Shown here in pieces: positions 54,450-64,000 of a DNA stretch of 64,000 nucleotides. This DNA comes from Ilyonectria destructans (lineage: Eukaryota; Ascomycota; Sordariomycetes; Hypocreales; Nectriaceae), in the NCBI GenBank assembly GCA_020740775.1, contig JAHEWK010000034.1, positions 62,001-126,000 on the forward strand. The letters are read 5' to 3'. Both the position numbers and the translations under genes were made by a program. The notes beneath the pieces are model-generated. The model was not told the origin of the DNA. It made no database searches and saw only the letters and a list, made by a program, of their open reading frames with translations. Every line of letters begins with the position of its first letter. The stretch's first letter is position 1.

Positions 54450-55550
54450 ATGTCATCCGCCGATGCCTTGCCCCAAGTGCCTGAATTGGTCACCCGCTTC
54501 CGTAGCTGGAAGCATCCTCAAACGGCCCACATATTCCAGCATTCCAAGCTGAGTTGTGTCCGTTCGCTCAGGGAAGTGTCCGAGCACGAGGTCGTCTCGC
54601 GGAATGGCGAGTTCGCCGCGTGCGGAGGCCTCTATGCAAGCTGGGTCTATCCTGGTGGGGACGTTGAGAGGCTCAAGCTCATCGCCGACTTCTATTCCGC
54701 CTGGGTCTTTCTCGACGACCTCATCGACAACACCACTGATATGAAATACACGCACGATCTGCTTGACGACATCCGAGCCAGAGTGGCAGGCTCTCGCCAG
54801 GGAGACCGTGGCCTTGACTTCATGTTCAGACTCTTCACACATCAGGGCTGGCACCCCGAGTCACTTGGCCTTACCAAGGCCGAGATGAATCTCTGGCTCG
54901 ATTGCACTCGCGCCCTTCGAGCGATGGAAGCAGAGCAGCGAATAGTGTCAGTGGAAGAATACTTGTCCTACAGACAGACCAACACCGCTATGGGCATGAT
55001 GTACCTCGTCATGCTTTTCGCAATGCCTGGGCTTAACGAGGACTTTCTTCAGTTGGGCCGGTCCTCGCCTGACACCTTGCGACGCATCTTCAGCCACTGT
55101 GGCCGTAGCATGGGCGTTATCCTCGACCTGTACAAGCTCAACGCGCCCCATGCTCAAATAACCGAGTACAGCCACATCGTCAAAATGATCCAGCACAATT
55201 CGAACCCCCCGTTGAACCTGCAGCAGGCCGTGGACCGATCGGCCGAGGTCTTCTACGAGTACGAGGGCAAGCTCGCCATCGAGTTCGATAAGGTGGCCGC
55301 CTTCAGCCCTGGGCTCGCTACGGCGATGGAGAATGTTCATGCTGGCAGCATAACTTGGCTTAATATGATGCGGGGCCGCAGGTATGTTAAGAAGGCGGAT
55401 TCTTCGCGTCAACCTGCCGGCTGGATTATCTTCACTACCATCTTCGGCGGTCTTCTCCTGATTACTTTCGTCATCTTGAGACTATGGCCGTCCATGCAAT
55501 ATCATCGTTTTTTGACGAGGTGGAGCGGGCACCTCCAATCGGACAGGTGA
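54450..55550 (+). CDS. Terpene synthase-like protein with C-terminal membrane helix
   Basis: 366 residues in one exon, start MSSADALPQVPELVTRF. The class I terpene synthase fold is suggested by GGLYASWVYPGG and by the aspartate-rich motif FLDDLIDN (D-D-x-x-D) near residue 95, which binds Mg and diphosphate. About 125 residues later, where N-D-x-x-S-x-x-x-E is expected, the sequence is LDLYKLNAP, so all three usual metal ligands are replaced. RGRRYVKK near residue 310 resembles the terminal RY motif. The last 45 residues add a hydrophobic helix (IIFTTIFGGLLLITFVILRL) and a short basic tail. Standard fungal sesquiterpene synthases are soluble and end before such a helix. It may be a divergent cyclase or a non-catalytic relative. 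A P450 and a methyltransferase are adjacent. Confidence 0.78.
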   Translation: MSSADALPQVPELVTRFRSWKHPQTAHIFQHSKLSCVRSLREVSEHEVVSRNGEFAACGGLYASWVYPGGDVERLKLIADFYSAWVFLDDLIDNTTDMKYTHDLLDDIRARVAGSRQGDRGLDFMFRLFTHQGWHPESLGLTKAEMNLWLDCTRALRAMEAEQRIVSVEEYLSYRQTNTAMGMMYLVMLFAMPGLNEDFLQLGRSSPDTLRRIFSHCGRSMGVILDLYKLNAPHAQITEYSHIVKMIQHNSNPPLNLQQAVDRSAEVFYEYEGKLAIEFDKVAAFSPGLATAMENVHAGSITWLNMMRGRRYVKKADSSRQPAGWIIFTTIFGGLLLITFVILRLWPSMQYHRFLTRWSGHLQSDR

Positions 55551-56038
55551 CACTTCAGATTGGCCGGCAGAGCATGGTGGTAAAGGAGGTTTTATTGGTT
55601 TTGACCTTGAATATTTACGACATTGAACAGGCAGCGCAAAGTGGAGTTCCTTATCATAGATTGCACTGAATATTGACCTTGATGAATTTATCCCTCGTAT
55701 TTCGCATATTTGGTACGGTCAGGCGTGGTGGGGTTAACTGCCCGACAGCATGTCAATTTGATGATTTGAAAGGGACATGGGAATCAGACAAAAGATGGAG
55801 CTTATTCTGGTTTATAAATTCATGCTCTAGGAATCGTCATGTAGTATAATCCAATCACCCCTTTGCTAGTCTTGCAAGCAATGTCCTCTAGTACATTTGT
55901 CTTGTAACCTTATCAATATGTTTCCTTAGACCTGCATATCCATCATTCCGGCTGCGCCTCAAGCGAGTGCAAAAGCTTAATCCCTAGACCACAACTAGCC
56001 GAGGACCAAGTCTAGGGAGGATGCCAGTGAGTTGTCAG
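55551..56038. other. Convergent 3' region between terpene synthase-like and P450 genes
   Basis: No gene seen. It should contain the 3' ends of both transcripts. Confidence 0.45.
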
Positions 56039-57728
56039 CTACCGCACAGGCTTGAGAAGAGCCCAAAAAGGCTTCTTGTCCCATAGCATGTACGCCTTTT
56101 GCTGGCCGGTCCAGTTTCCGTTCCCTGGCACCACCTCGATATCAAAATTGTAAATGAGCTTCGCCATCGCCAGGCGCGTCTCAGCAAAGGCAAAGCTAGA
56201 ATAGTCTCAGTAACGACCAGAAGAGTCCACATGATGGGAACACCTACTTGCGGCCAGGACAACTTCCATGGCCTAAACCGAAAGGCTGGAATGCATCGAA
56301 GCGATCTTCAGCGAATCTAGCGTCCTTCAAGAACCGCTCGGGATGAAATTCAAAGGGCTTGACAAAGTGCTGCTCGCTGTGGTATGAAGCCCATGAGGCG
56401 ACGTAAACAACCGTCTGGCTCTGTTAGTGTTTGGTAAAAACGATGGAGACTTCTTAACTGGTTACATTTTCCGGCACCGTGTGACCAGCGATGACCGCTC
56501 CTCCCGGAGGAGTGACTCTCGGCAAGGCAGGCGGTACCGCGGGAAAACATCGCAGAGTCTCGTTCAAACAGGCAGAGAGGTAGGTTAAACCGTTGATAGA
56601 TATCAAGTTGATTTCGTCCTCATCCTGAAAGGAGGAGCGAATCTCTTCCGTCAGTTTCTGTATCGCAGTAGGGTTGTCGGTCAGCAGAGAGACTGTGGCG
56701 ACCAACAGAGTGGAAGAGCTTTCTGAGCCTGCCGTGATCAGCTGTGATGCATTTTCCAAGATCTGGGCTTTGCTCTAAGCGATATCTTGTTAGAATAACT
56801 CGGTGGAAAAATCACGGATCAATGGTCATACCAGAGGCTCCTTTCGGTCAAGTAGTGGTTGAATTAGGTCCGGTCTTGGTTGTTCTTGGCGCAAACGAGC
56901 CTCAACCTTCTCTCTCGTTAGGTGTTCGTGTAGTACTTTGCCTTTCAGAACGGAACTGTTTGCCAACGCGTGGACAAGCCGTGTAAATCCCAAGTACATC
57001 AACACCTGCATGAAAGAAAACTCTACCACATTCTGGCTCACTGCTTTGACCCATGGATGATACTTTTCGGTAGTAAGCCCAGCGAAGTCAGATCCGAATC
57101 CAAGATTGCCGATCATATCAAACGTGTAGTAGTTAAACCACTCACGCAAATTGACAGGGTGTTGTCCATTCTGCGAGTCTTCATGCAATTTTCGTATAAG
57201 CAGATCCACGTACTGATGCATAATGGGCTCTTGGAAGCGCAAGGCTCGTTCAGAGAAAGCAGGAGCCAGCTGCCGCTTCATAGAATCATGATACGGCCGA
57301 TTCAATGAAATAAGAGTCTCTGGAGAGCTCTCACCTGCCCACTGATAGAATCTAGGGTATCTCGCCATATCTCCAAGTCGCGCGGAGCCGCCGTGAGGCA
57401 CGTAAATATCTTTCCATGCTTCTGGGCTGATGAACGACAGCTCGTTGGGCGTAACTCGTACCACAGGGCCATACGTGTCGTGCAAGGCTTTGGTTATATA
57501 CAAAAGGTTTCCAGTCAGGAATTTGTAGTGGCGATAGAATGGAGAAGCCCGACAGACGAGGGGGCCAGGGAAATTGCGCAATGGATGGAGGAAGATGTTG
57601 TAAAGCACATTGCCAACACAGAAAAGTGCCGTCTGGGAGATAATCAGCGCATAGAATGATAGATTGCGTTTTATACGTACCGCAGCGACGACTACAACCA
57701 AGGCTAAGACACTGATTGGAACGTCCAT
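56039..57728 (-). CDS. Cytochrome P450 monooxygenase
   Basis: A five-intron layout with all phases agreeing: exon starts near 57728, 57632, 56774, 56420 and about 56197, stop TAG at 56039-56041. Exon 1 encodes only a 16-residue start of the membrane anchor (MDVPISVLALVVVVAA), continued by TALFCVGNVLYNIFLHPL. Conserved sites: proline-rich hinge FPGP, I-helix LITAGSESSSTLL, K-helix ETLR, and the haem loop FGLGHGSCPGRN, where Cys is the iron ligand. FAFAETRLAMAKL follows. Length about 510 residues is normal. It would oxidise a lipophilic substrate at the ER. Its position beside the terpene synthase-like and methyltransferase genes suggests tailoring of a terpenoid. Substrate unknown. Confidence 0.9.
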
Positions 57729-58877
57729 TGTCGTCGAACGAAATTTTGCTTTGGTAACTTTGCGATAACGTGAGAAAGGAAAAATTCGGTTCTTAAACTG
57801 ACAGATCATGAGAGAGGTTTTGTTTTCCTGCGTAAGCAGGGAACTACCGTGTTCTCCGCTCCCCCTTCTGCACGTTGAATGGGGTACGACATTGTACCCT
57901 CTCGACGCCCGAGACTAAACAAAGGGCACCTCGCAGCCACGGAGGTAGGATTGGACACGGTTCTTGCCCATTTGACAGAATCGGACAGATGCATAAGCTG
58001 AGTGCTTTCGCGGACACGTGGCCCACCATTGGAGGTCGAGATAAGTTTGGTGGGAGTGGGGACATATCCAAGGCAGAACCAACATGCAGAACCAATAATA
58101 CGGAACAGCCTGTGCCCCCGAATTGCGGATTCTCCCTACGAACTGCGGATTCTTCCCATGAACGGCGGGTACTGCGGATTTTCCCCACATTGTCAAGATC
58201 AAATGACGCTCAAGATTCACGCCTTAGGATGAGCAAGGCAGAGAGGGTCCGGGAAGGGGGTGAGACTGCAAAACAAATCCCCTCTGGAGGTGGGATCGTA
58301 ACCGGAGCCGTGATGGGATGGGCACCTGACGTGGCGCCATACCAATGGGCACAACCCAGCTATTGTTGTTGTAGTAAGACATGCATGTGGACCTTGGAAA
58401 TCATCGTGCAGTGGGTGGGACTCGCGATGCCTCGCAAAGAGGGGTGTTGCCGCTGGTAGTCGTCGCGCAGCCGTAACCGTCCCGGACTGACAATAATAAT
58501 AAGACAATTTATTACGCCCGGGGCTAAGCCTAAAAGGGTACTCTTGCTAAATTACATAATCTCTTCATATCAATTTGCCATTGGTCTCCTATAGCCCGTA
58601 TCAAAGGCACCTGCTGAGGATAGGATGCTGAACACTTGGAGAAATTGGCCTTCAAGTAGGCCTGTCACGGTATATACATCAGATTGGACCAGTCATTAAA
58701 GTGAAATTGTGGGGCTTTCGGGTGATTATGGAAGTACTGTACGAAACGAAAACAGCTTAGCGCAAAGGCCCTATGGGGTGTGTCCCCCCGGGCGAAATAA
58801 AATACTATACACGCTATAGCCTTTGGGTATCACAGCCAGCCTTCTTTGGGACAACGCCCAGAGCCACACGCGTCTGA
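57729..58877. other. Intergenic, with short repeats
   Basis: No gene supported. 58120-58185 has three imperfect copies of ACTGCGGATTCTTCCC. 58623-58651 matches the dispersed repeat at 13549. A long plus-strand frame (57875-58459) lacks any family features. Confidence 0.45.
58623..58651. repeat. Dispersed repeat shared with 13549-13577
   Basis: GATGCTGAACACTTGGAGAA plus adjacent bases, one visible mismatch to the other copy. Confidence 0.55.
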
Positions 58878-61646
58878 TCAATGATCGCCTGTACTGTCGG
58901 TGGCTCCAGAGCTACCCAATAGGTTCCCTCCCAGGAGCTGCAATATTTCTCCAATGAGGGGGTTGCTTAGGAGTGGCGGTTCGACATACGGACGCCAGTG
59001 TACTCCCTCGGATCCAAAATTCGGCTCGAAGGATGGAACTCCTTCGATGGTTTTGGGATGCGGTAGGTGGACATCTGTCTCTAACTCGCCAATCTCGTGG
59101 GCGATATCGGACGTGACCTTGGCCAGCTGGTCATCGCTATCAGGCTTGATTGAAGTATTCGCGTCTATCTTGAAGCCCGAGAATACCTAGTAAATAGCAG
59201 ATCAGGATACTGCACGAACAGGTTGACCAGATAAAGAGGATATGACTTACGAAATGGCCAAGTACAGTGTTTGGAGGAGCCTCCGAACGCATGTTAATGA
59301 GTAGTGTGCACTTGTGCTTTATGCGGAACACGCCCAGCATGGCGATGTATGCTTGACCTGTTTTTGGAAAGATGCTGTTCATCTTGAATCTTCGTGACCA
59401 AAGAAGTCGAGTTGTTGTTTTAGCCTCCTGGCACTCGTTAGGCCTACTTGATTGTCCTCGACAAATGTTATCAGGTCAAATGAACATTACTTACGTTTGG
59501 TGGATGCATCCATACCTCCAGCTTCACATCATAATCGGCAATTGGGACAGCCTCGGGATCAGGAGGTATTTTTGCGCCGAGACATGTGAACAGCACTCCT
59601 TTCGGACATGGCAGAACTGCCGGGAGCCAACCCCAGATGGAAAAGTTGCCCTTGAAAGCCCGAATATGGAGAGAAGACATGTCCAGTACTTGCCCATTGA
59701 AGTCCTTATATCGGCTGGTAACTCAGTTAGCCCGTATCATTCATACTGGTCAGTGAATCCCTACGCAGGGGCCTTCGTGCATGCAATATGCGGTTCGAAT
59801 TCCGGCAGTGTGTTTTGGTTCAAGACTCTTGACCACAGCAAATCGCTTGGTCGGTAGGCATAACACTCCGGCGTGTAACAAATCCCCACTGCTTCAGCTT
59901 CAGGGTTTGCACCGTGATCGAGGAGGTAGTTGACAACATGTCGGCCCTCTTGATTAGACAAATGGGTAACTTCACTTTGCCCTAGCCGTTGTGACCCAGG
60001 TGAAGGCCCGAGCGCCTGCGACAGAGCACCTGCCATCAGCTCGAGACTCGTTTGTAACTCCCGCAAGGATGTATCGAAATCCGGCTGCGCTTCGCTACGA
60101 GCCGCCCCTGAAGTCAACTCCTGATGTCCCTGGAAGTCGTTCCCAGCCGCATAGGCTTTGTGAAGAGGCGTGATGAGGGAAACATCCGTCGCGTTGACAT
60201 CAGCTCCATGCTTAAGTAGTAGCTTCACGCTGGCCAGGTTCTTGGCGCCGGCGGCTCGGTGCAGTGGCGTTCTTCGCCTGACATCCCGACTCTTTGCAAG
60301 GAGCTTGTCATGGGCTAGGAGAAGCCTCAGGACCGCGTCTCCTTCGCAAGCATCTGCTGCGAGATGTGCTACGGTGCAGGACCACCAGCCGTATTCGCGT
60401 ATCCAGATGTCAATCTCTTTGTGACTCAGGAGAAGCTTGACCATTTCTTTGTCGTCTAAGACACAGGCGAGAAAGAGGGGAGGGAACCTGAAAGGTGACC
60501 TCGGTCCCAATGGCGCGTTGACATCTGCCCCCGCTTCCAAGAGAAGCATCGCAGCACGTCTATCCCCAGCCAGGATGGCGCTGTGTAGCGGTGTCCAGCA
60601 TATCGCGTTGTTGGATTCCATCGCCAGACCCTGTTCTTGTTTTATATAGCGTGAAAGCGTGCGATAATGGGAACGATACGCTGCTCGGTGCACCTCAGAT
60701 ATTTCAAACGGGGGAACCAAAGTGTCGCAGGTCGTGTGCCGCTCCCGTGAAGTGCTGGGGGCATCATGCATCTTTAAAGCCACCGAGATCATGCATACGG
60801 GATCCAAGAATACGCTGGCCTTCTTAGTTTCCTGGGCCATCACTTGTACGACATTATCCTCAATGCCATTGTGGAACTCCTCTATGTCAGGGCGGAACTC
60901 ATTGAGTGAGTTCACCTCCTCCTTCGACATAGCCGAAAGAGCAAATAAACGAAGACCCATGGGTATATCTGCAAATGGGACAGTCTGGTCTGCGACAAGA
61001 TTCCGGAACTGTTCCACGAGTGCCTTCCGGATGGGAGCGGGAAACTCTCCGTTGTTCTCAATGAGCGCGTGAAGACCCGTAAAGCTCAAGAATCCCGGCA
61101 GTTCTGCGCGACGATGCTCGCGTGAGACAGATATGTTGCCGAATGGGATGAAGGCCGGATGGCTTTCAAGGGTTTTGATTGAGTGTCTGCTAGAACGGAT
61201 GTTGGACAAAAGACTGATGACTGAGAGTTAATACGAAACAGAGAGTGAGGATGATTTGGGCTTCTACCTGTTTTTAGGGGTTTTGACCAAGAGTCTCGCA
61301 ATCATTCCTGCGCGTGGCAGTCTATCCCTTGGGTTCCGACGGAGGGTAGAACGAGCGATGCTCTTGAACACCTTGGTTTTGCAAGCTCCGTCAGGTATTT
61401 GAGACCATGCAAAATCTGCCACAATATCCTTCTCGTCAAGCTTCATCTTGTCAACATCACCATCGTAGCCCTCGAATAATTCTCTCCCATTCCGCAACAT
61501 ATACACAAGCAATAACCCAAACGAATAGATATCTCGACACGGTTGTATAGAGTAAGTCTCGAGGTCGGACAAGGTGCTCGGTAAGCATTCAGGAGCATTC
61601 CATCGATGTGTTCCCCCTCTTGGTGCATCTGAGCTAACTGTGATGC
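58878..61646 (-). pseudogene. Protein kinase-ankyrin fusion, 5' part cut off by a retrotransposon
   Basis: The remaining reading begins inside the kinase activation segment: GGTHRWNAPECL (APE motif), then DIYSFGLLLVYML, ending with NPRDRLPRAGMIARLL of the C-lobe. An intron near 61212-61260 leads to a linker (LSNIRSSRHSIKTLES) and at least five ankyrin units: WTPLHSAILAGDRRAAMLLL, RTPLHRAAGAKNLASVKLLL and others, 60640-59880. More exons follow: YKDFNGQVLDMSSLH, IYPP-type EAVPIADYDVKLEVWMHPP, MNSIFPKTGQAYIAML and DVHLPHPKTIEGVPS, to TGA at 58878. The kinase N-lobe and catalytic loop are missing. The chromovirus LTR starts at 61647, directly against the cut, so the lost half should lie beyond the element outside the window. 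Confidence 0.8.
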
Positions 61647-61862
61647 TGTGAAAGGCCTCTAGCGAGTTGATTCAACTAACTAGTCCCTATGCTGTTTACT
61701 TTCAAGATGAAGAAAGGAAACAATCTAAATACAAACTGGGTGCGTGAAGACGCGTTATATCTTCTTTAATATAGAAGATTCGAGAATCAACTCGATGGCG
61801 CTGTGGAGAAGAATTCGGGCTTGGCGGCAGAGCTGCCAGCCAAGTTGGCCTGCCCCGTTACA
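61647..61862 (-). repeat. 3' LTR, retrotransposon copy 2
   Basis: 216 bp, TG...CA bounded when read on the minus strand. The flanking five bases at 61642-61646 are GATGC. The matching duplication would be beyond the window. Confidence 0.93.
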
Positions 61863-64000
61863 TTACCCCCCTCCTCCAGAGTTGGCGTGTATCTCACGAT
61901 GATTTTCGAAGTTGACTCTCTTCTTCTTCCGCTTTGTCCATTGTTTCCATGCATCCGTATGCCGTACAGCACTGAGATGCTCCCACGTGGGTCTCGAATA
62001 GTCCACCCACTTCACGAGCACTTTCTTGTGCGTGCCTTCCTTCTTTTCATCGAGGATACGTTCAACGAGGTACATCTCTTGACCGTCCACCAGCACTGGT
62101 GGGGCGCTCTCGTGATCGACCTGCTGTGATGGTAGTGGGTCGTCAGCGACGGGCCGGAGCAAATCCACATGGAATACCGGGTGTATGCGTCCGGGCACGT
62201 CTAACTTGTAGGCGTGTGGGTTAATCTCCTCGACCACTTGGTATTTTGCATGTAGCCAGTCCAGCTTCTTACAAGGCCGTGACGTCTTGACGTTCTTCAG
62301 ATTAAGGTATACCCAGTCTCCAGGCTTGTAGTGGGGCGAGGCAGTTCTGTGCCTGTTGGCTTGGGCTTGCTGTATCTCTTGGGCCATAGCTATTGCAGCT
62401 TGCGCAAATTCTGTGGCGTCCTGAAGTCTCTGGATGAAGTCTTCTGCCATAATCTCGCCCTCCCTCGCATCTTCTACTCTTCGATCCTCAACTAGCTGAA
62501 TTGGCTCGTTATGGTAGCCATGCATGAAGAAGAACGGGCTGAGGCCGGTAGAGGCCGCGTCCCTCTCGTTGATTGTTGCCATGGCTATTGGTAACAGGTC
62601 TAGCCAATTCTCTTGGAGATAGTTTGTCCATATTCGCAGGATCTTCTCAACCTCTTGGTTCATTCGCTCCGTCGCTCCATCCGTCTGTGGGTGGTACGCC
62701 GTCGATAGCCGCTGCTCGATCTGCAGCAGTTTGCAGAAGTACTTCCACATGTCGCTGACAAACTGGGGCCCACGGTCACTGGTTATGGCTGTTGGAATAC
62801 CATGGACCGGGTAGTGCCGTTCGAAGAGTCTCTTAGCAACCGCTTCCGAGGAGATATCGCTCATGCCTTCGAGTTCGACGCCTTTGGTAAGCCGGTCCGT
62901 GACTACCATGCAGTTCGTCGCGCCGTCTCGTCCCGATGGTGGGAGGTCCGTAATGAAGTCGATAGTGACCTCGCTCCATATTCGTTGCGGAATGGGTAAT
63001 GGCTTCAGGAGCCCTCTCTTCGTGTCTCTCCAAATGGTGCGCCTTCCGCAGACCTCACAGTTACGCACGAATTGGCGTACTTCGCTAGCTGCGCCCGGCC
63101 AAAAGAAGCGTCTCGACAGGATAGAGTACGTAAGGTCTCTTCCCGGGTGTCCGGTAATGTGGGAGTCATGTGTTGCCTGAATAATCTTCGTGCGCAGCGG
63201 CTCGGAGTTGGGTATCCAGACACGATTCCGGAAGCATAGGAGACCTCTGTCATCCAGGGAGCATTCTGAGATACTCACAACCTTCTCCTTTTGCAACTGT
63301 GTCGGTAAGTTCTTCTCTCCATTCGCTACTAGCTTCGTGAGTTCCTGGTAGAGCTTGTCCTCTCGGCGTGCGGCGTCCCAAAGTTGCTGCAATTCTTGGT
63401 CCTCGAATAGCCTGATATCCTTTTCGAAATCAAACTCCAGGGCGCCCTTAGTGTTGGTGGAAACTGTCGAGATGCGTACCCTTCTAAGATGGTCGTCCTG
63501 AAAGAGCCTCATAATGCGTGCCTTGAGCCGCTCGTCCGAGTAGTCGGCTGGCATATCTTGGTCTCGTCGAGAGAGCGCGTCTGGCAGTCCAGCCTTCTTT
63601 CCGGGTCTCCATTCGAGTGTGAAATGGAACCTGGATAAGAACTCCGACCATCGTACTTGTCTTTCCGTTAATCTTCTCTCCGAATAGAAGTATTTCAGAT
63701 TCTGATGGTCCGTGAGGATCCTGAAATTCTTCACAGCACGCAGCTCTGGTTCCCATTGCTCCAGACACCTCACAATAGCAAGCAGTTCCTTGTCGTGAAT
63801 AGCGTAGTTGATCTCTGCTGGCGAGTGTTTCTTCGAGAAATAGGCGACAGGCCGTAATAGTCCGTCTTCGTCGTCTCGCTGGGAGAGGACACCCCCAGTG
63901 ACAAATCCTGAAGAATCTGCCTCCACGATAGTCTCTCTCTCCGGGTGGAAATGAGCTAGAATAGGGGCCGTAATCAACAGGTCCTTAAGCTTCTCAAAGG
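61863..64000 (-). CDS. pol: Pol polyprotein, copy 2 (partial, frame intact)
   Basis: An open frame of 712 codons entering from the window edge in the connection between reverse transcriptase and RNase H (KLKDLLITAPILAHF). It includes RNase H (EADSSGFVTGG), the integrase HHCC domain (HITGHPG...CEVCG), the DDE core (TIDFITDLP, TSDRGPQFVS, GATERMNQE) and a C-terminal chromodomain (VKWVDYSRPTWEHL). It ends with TAA touching the LTR. Where copy 1 is shifted by one base, this copy reads ERLKARIMRLF without a break, so it represents the functional frame. The integrase chromodomain directs insertion to marked chromatin in related elements. Reverse transcriptase and Gag are outside the window. Confidence 0.95.
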   Translation of the reverse strand, partial: FEKLKDLLITAPILAHFHPERETIVEADSSGFVTGGVLSQRDDEDGLLRPVAYFSKKHSPAEINYAIHDKELLAIVRCLEQWEPELRAVKNFRILTDHQNLKYFYSERRLTERQVRWSEFLSRFHFTLEWRPGKKAGLPDALSRRDQDMPADYSDERLKARIMRLFQDDHLRRVRISTVSTNTKGALEFDFEKDIRLFEDQELQQLWDAARREDKLYQELTKLVANGEKNLPTQLQKEKVVSISECSLDDRGLLCFRNRVWIPNSEPLRTKIIQATHDSHITGHPGRDLTYSILSRRFFWPGAASEVRQFVRNCEVCGRRTIWRDTKRGLLKPLPIPQRIWSEVTIDFITDLPPSGRDGATNCMVVTDRLTKGVELEGMSDISSEAVAKRLFERHYPVHGIPTAITSDRGPQFVSDMWKYFCKLLQIEQRLSTAYHPQTDGATERMNQEVEKILRIWTNYLQENWLDLLPIAMATINERDAASTGLSPFFFMHGYHNEPIQLVEDRRVEDAREGEIMAEDFIQRLQDATEFAQAAIAMAQEIQQAQANRHRTASPHYKPGDWVYLNLKNVKTSRPCKKLDWLHAKYQVVEEINPHAYKLDVPGRIHPVFHVDLLRPVADDPLPSQQVDHESAPPVLVDGQEMYLVERILDEKKEGTHKKVLVKWVDYSRPTWEHLSAVRHTDAWKQWTKRKKKRVNFENHREIHANSGGGG

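Larger units (their letters stand above)
61647..64000 (-). mobile_element. Chromovirus LTR retrotransposon, copy 2 (3' part)
   Basis: Same family as 2130-7743. The 3' LTR (61647-61862), stop codon abutting the LTR, integrase and RNase H are present, and the element continues past the window end. Nucleotide differences from copy 1 are few but include several in the LTR (for example CAGGCCAACTTGG against CAGGCCCACTTGG). Insertion interrupts a kinase-ankyrin gene. Confidence 0.95.

Noticed and set aside
57875..58459. 194-codon plus-strand frame right of the P450
   Set aside because: Contains local repeats, no family match, and competing frames of similar length on the other strand.
1..64000. 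tRNA, rRNA and snRNA genes
   Set aside because: No convincing A/B box pairs or conserved RNA cores were noticed by reading; a tRNAscan-SE and Infernal run would be decisive.

Overview
The window looks like nuclear DNA of a filamentous ascomycete (Pezizomycotina). Genes carry short introns of about 48-70 bp. The families present (HET, NACHT-type NLR, BAH-PHD, WGR-PARP, a TmpA-like flavoprotein, a small terpenoid locus) and the mobile elements (chromovirus LTR retrotransposons, Helitron, Crypton-like tyrosine recombinase, pogo/Fot, hAT, MULE) are typical of that group. Species cannot be assigned from sequence alone. Several premature stops fit a CpA to TpA change, as repeat-induced point mutation (RIP) would give, so both mobilisation and genome defence seem to have acted here. 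No CRISPR array, rRNA or convincing tRNA was seen.

Layout. 1-2061 is the 3' part of a decayed Helitron with a Pif1-like helicase. 2130-7743 is a complete Ty3/gypsy chromovirus with LTRs that read as identical, a 5-bp target duplication and one frameshift in pol. 8059-11238 holds a broken HET gene, a fold-back repeat and a hAT transposase remnant. 11423-19118 is a gene island: BAH-PHD reader, HNH nuclease and PARP. 19820-25886 is a nest of elements: a Crypton-like recombinase gene with a deleted Helitron in one intron and an intact pogo element in its stop codon. 26409-28286 is an intact uncharacterised gene. 29245-34235 is one large NLR gene (membrane anchor, hydrolase, NACHT, tandem repeats, ankyrins). 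It is broken by a hAT MITE at the Walker A motif, a solo LTR in the tail, a nonsense codon and an indel.

From 35981 to 40319 there are mostly relics (pogo C-terminus, 17-bp minisatellite, DUF3435-type recombinase tail, enoyl-CoA hydratase pseudogene). 41194-42696 encodes a TmpA-like membrane flavoprotein that keeps the last motif of a lost adenylation domain. Next come a 1,260-bp MULE-type element, a small conserved Cys-rich protein, an AT-hook protein, a 627-bp MULE deletion derivative and a 624-bp hAT-like element. 51329-57728 is a compact terpenoid-type locus: SAM methyltransferase, membrane-anchored terpene synthase-like protein and cytochrome P450. The right end is a kinase-ankyrin gene cut by a second copy of the same chromovirus, which runs off the window and keeps the pol frame that the first copy lost.

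The most interesting themes are insertion sites of unusual precision (an intron, a stop codon, a P-loop), element derivatives that keep only their terminal protein domains, and the terpene synthase-like protein with no recognisable NSE motif and a C-terminal membrane helix.
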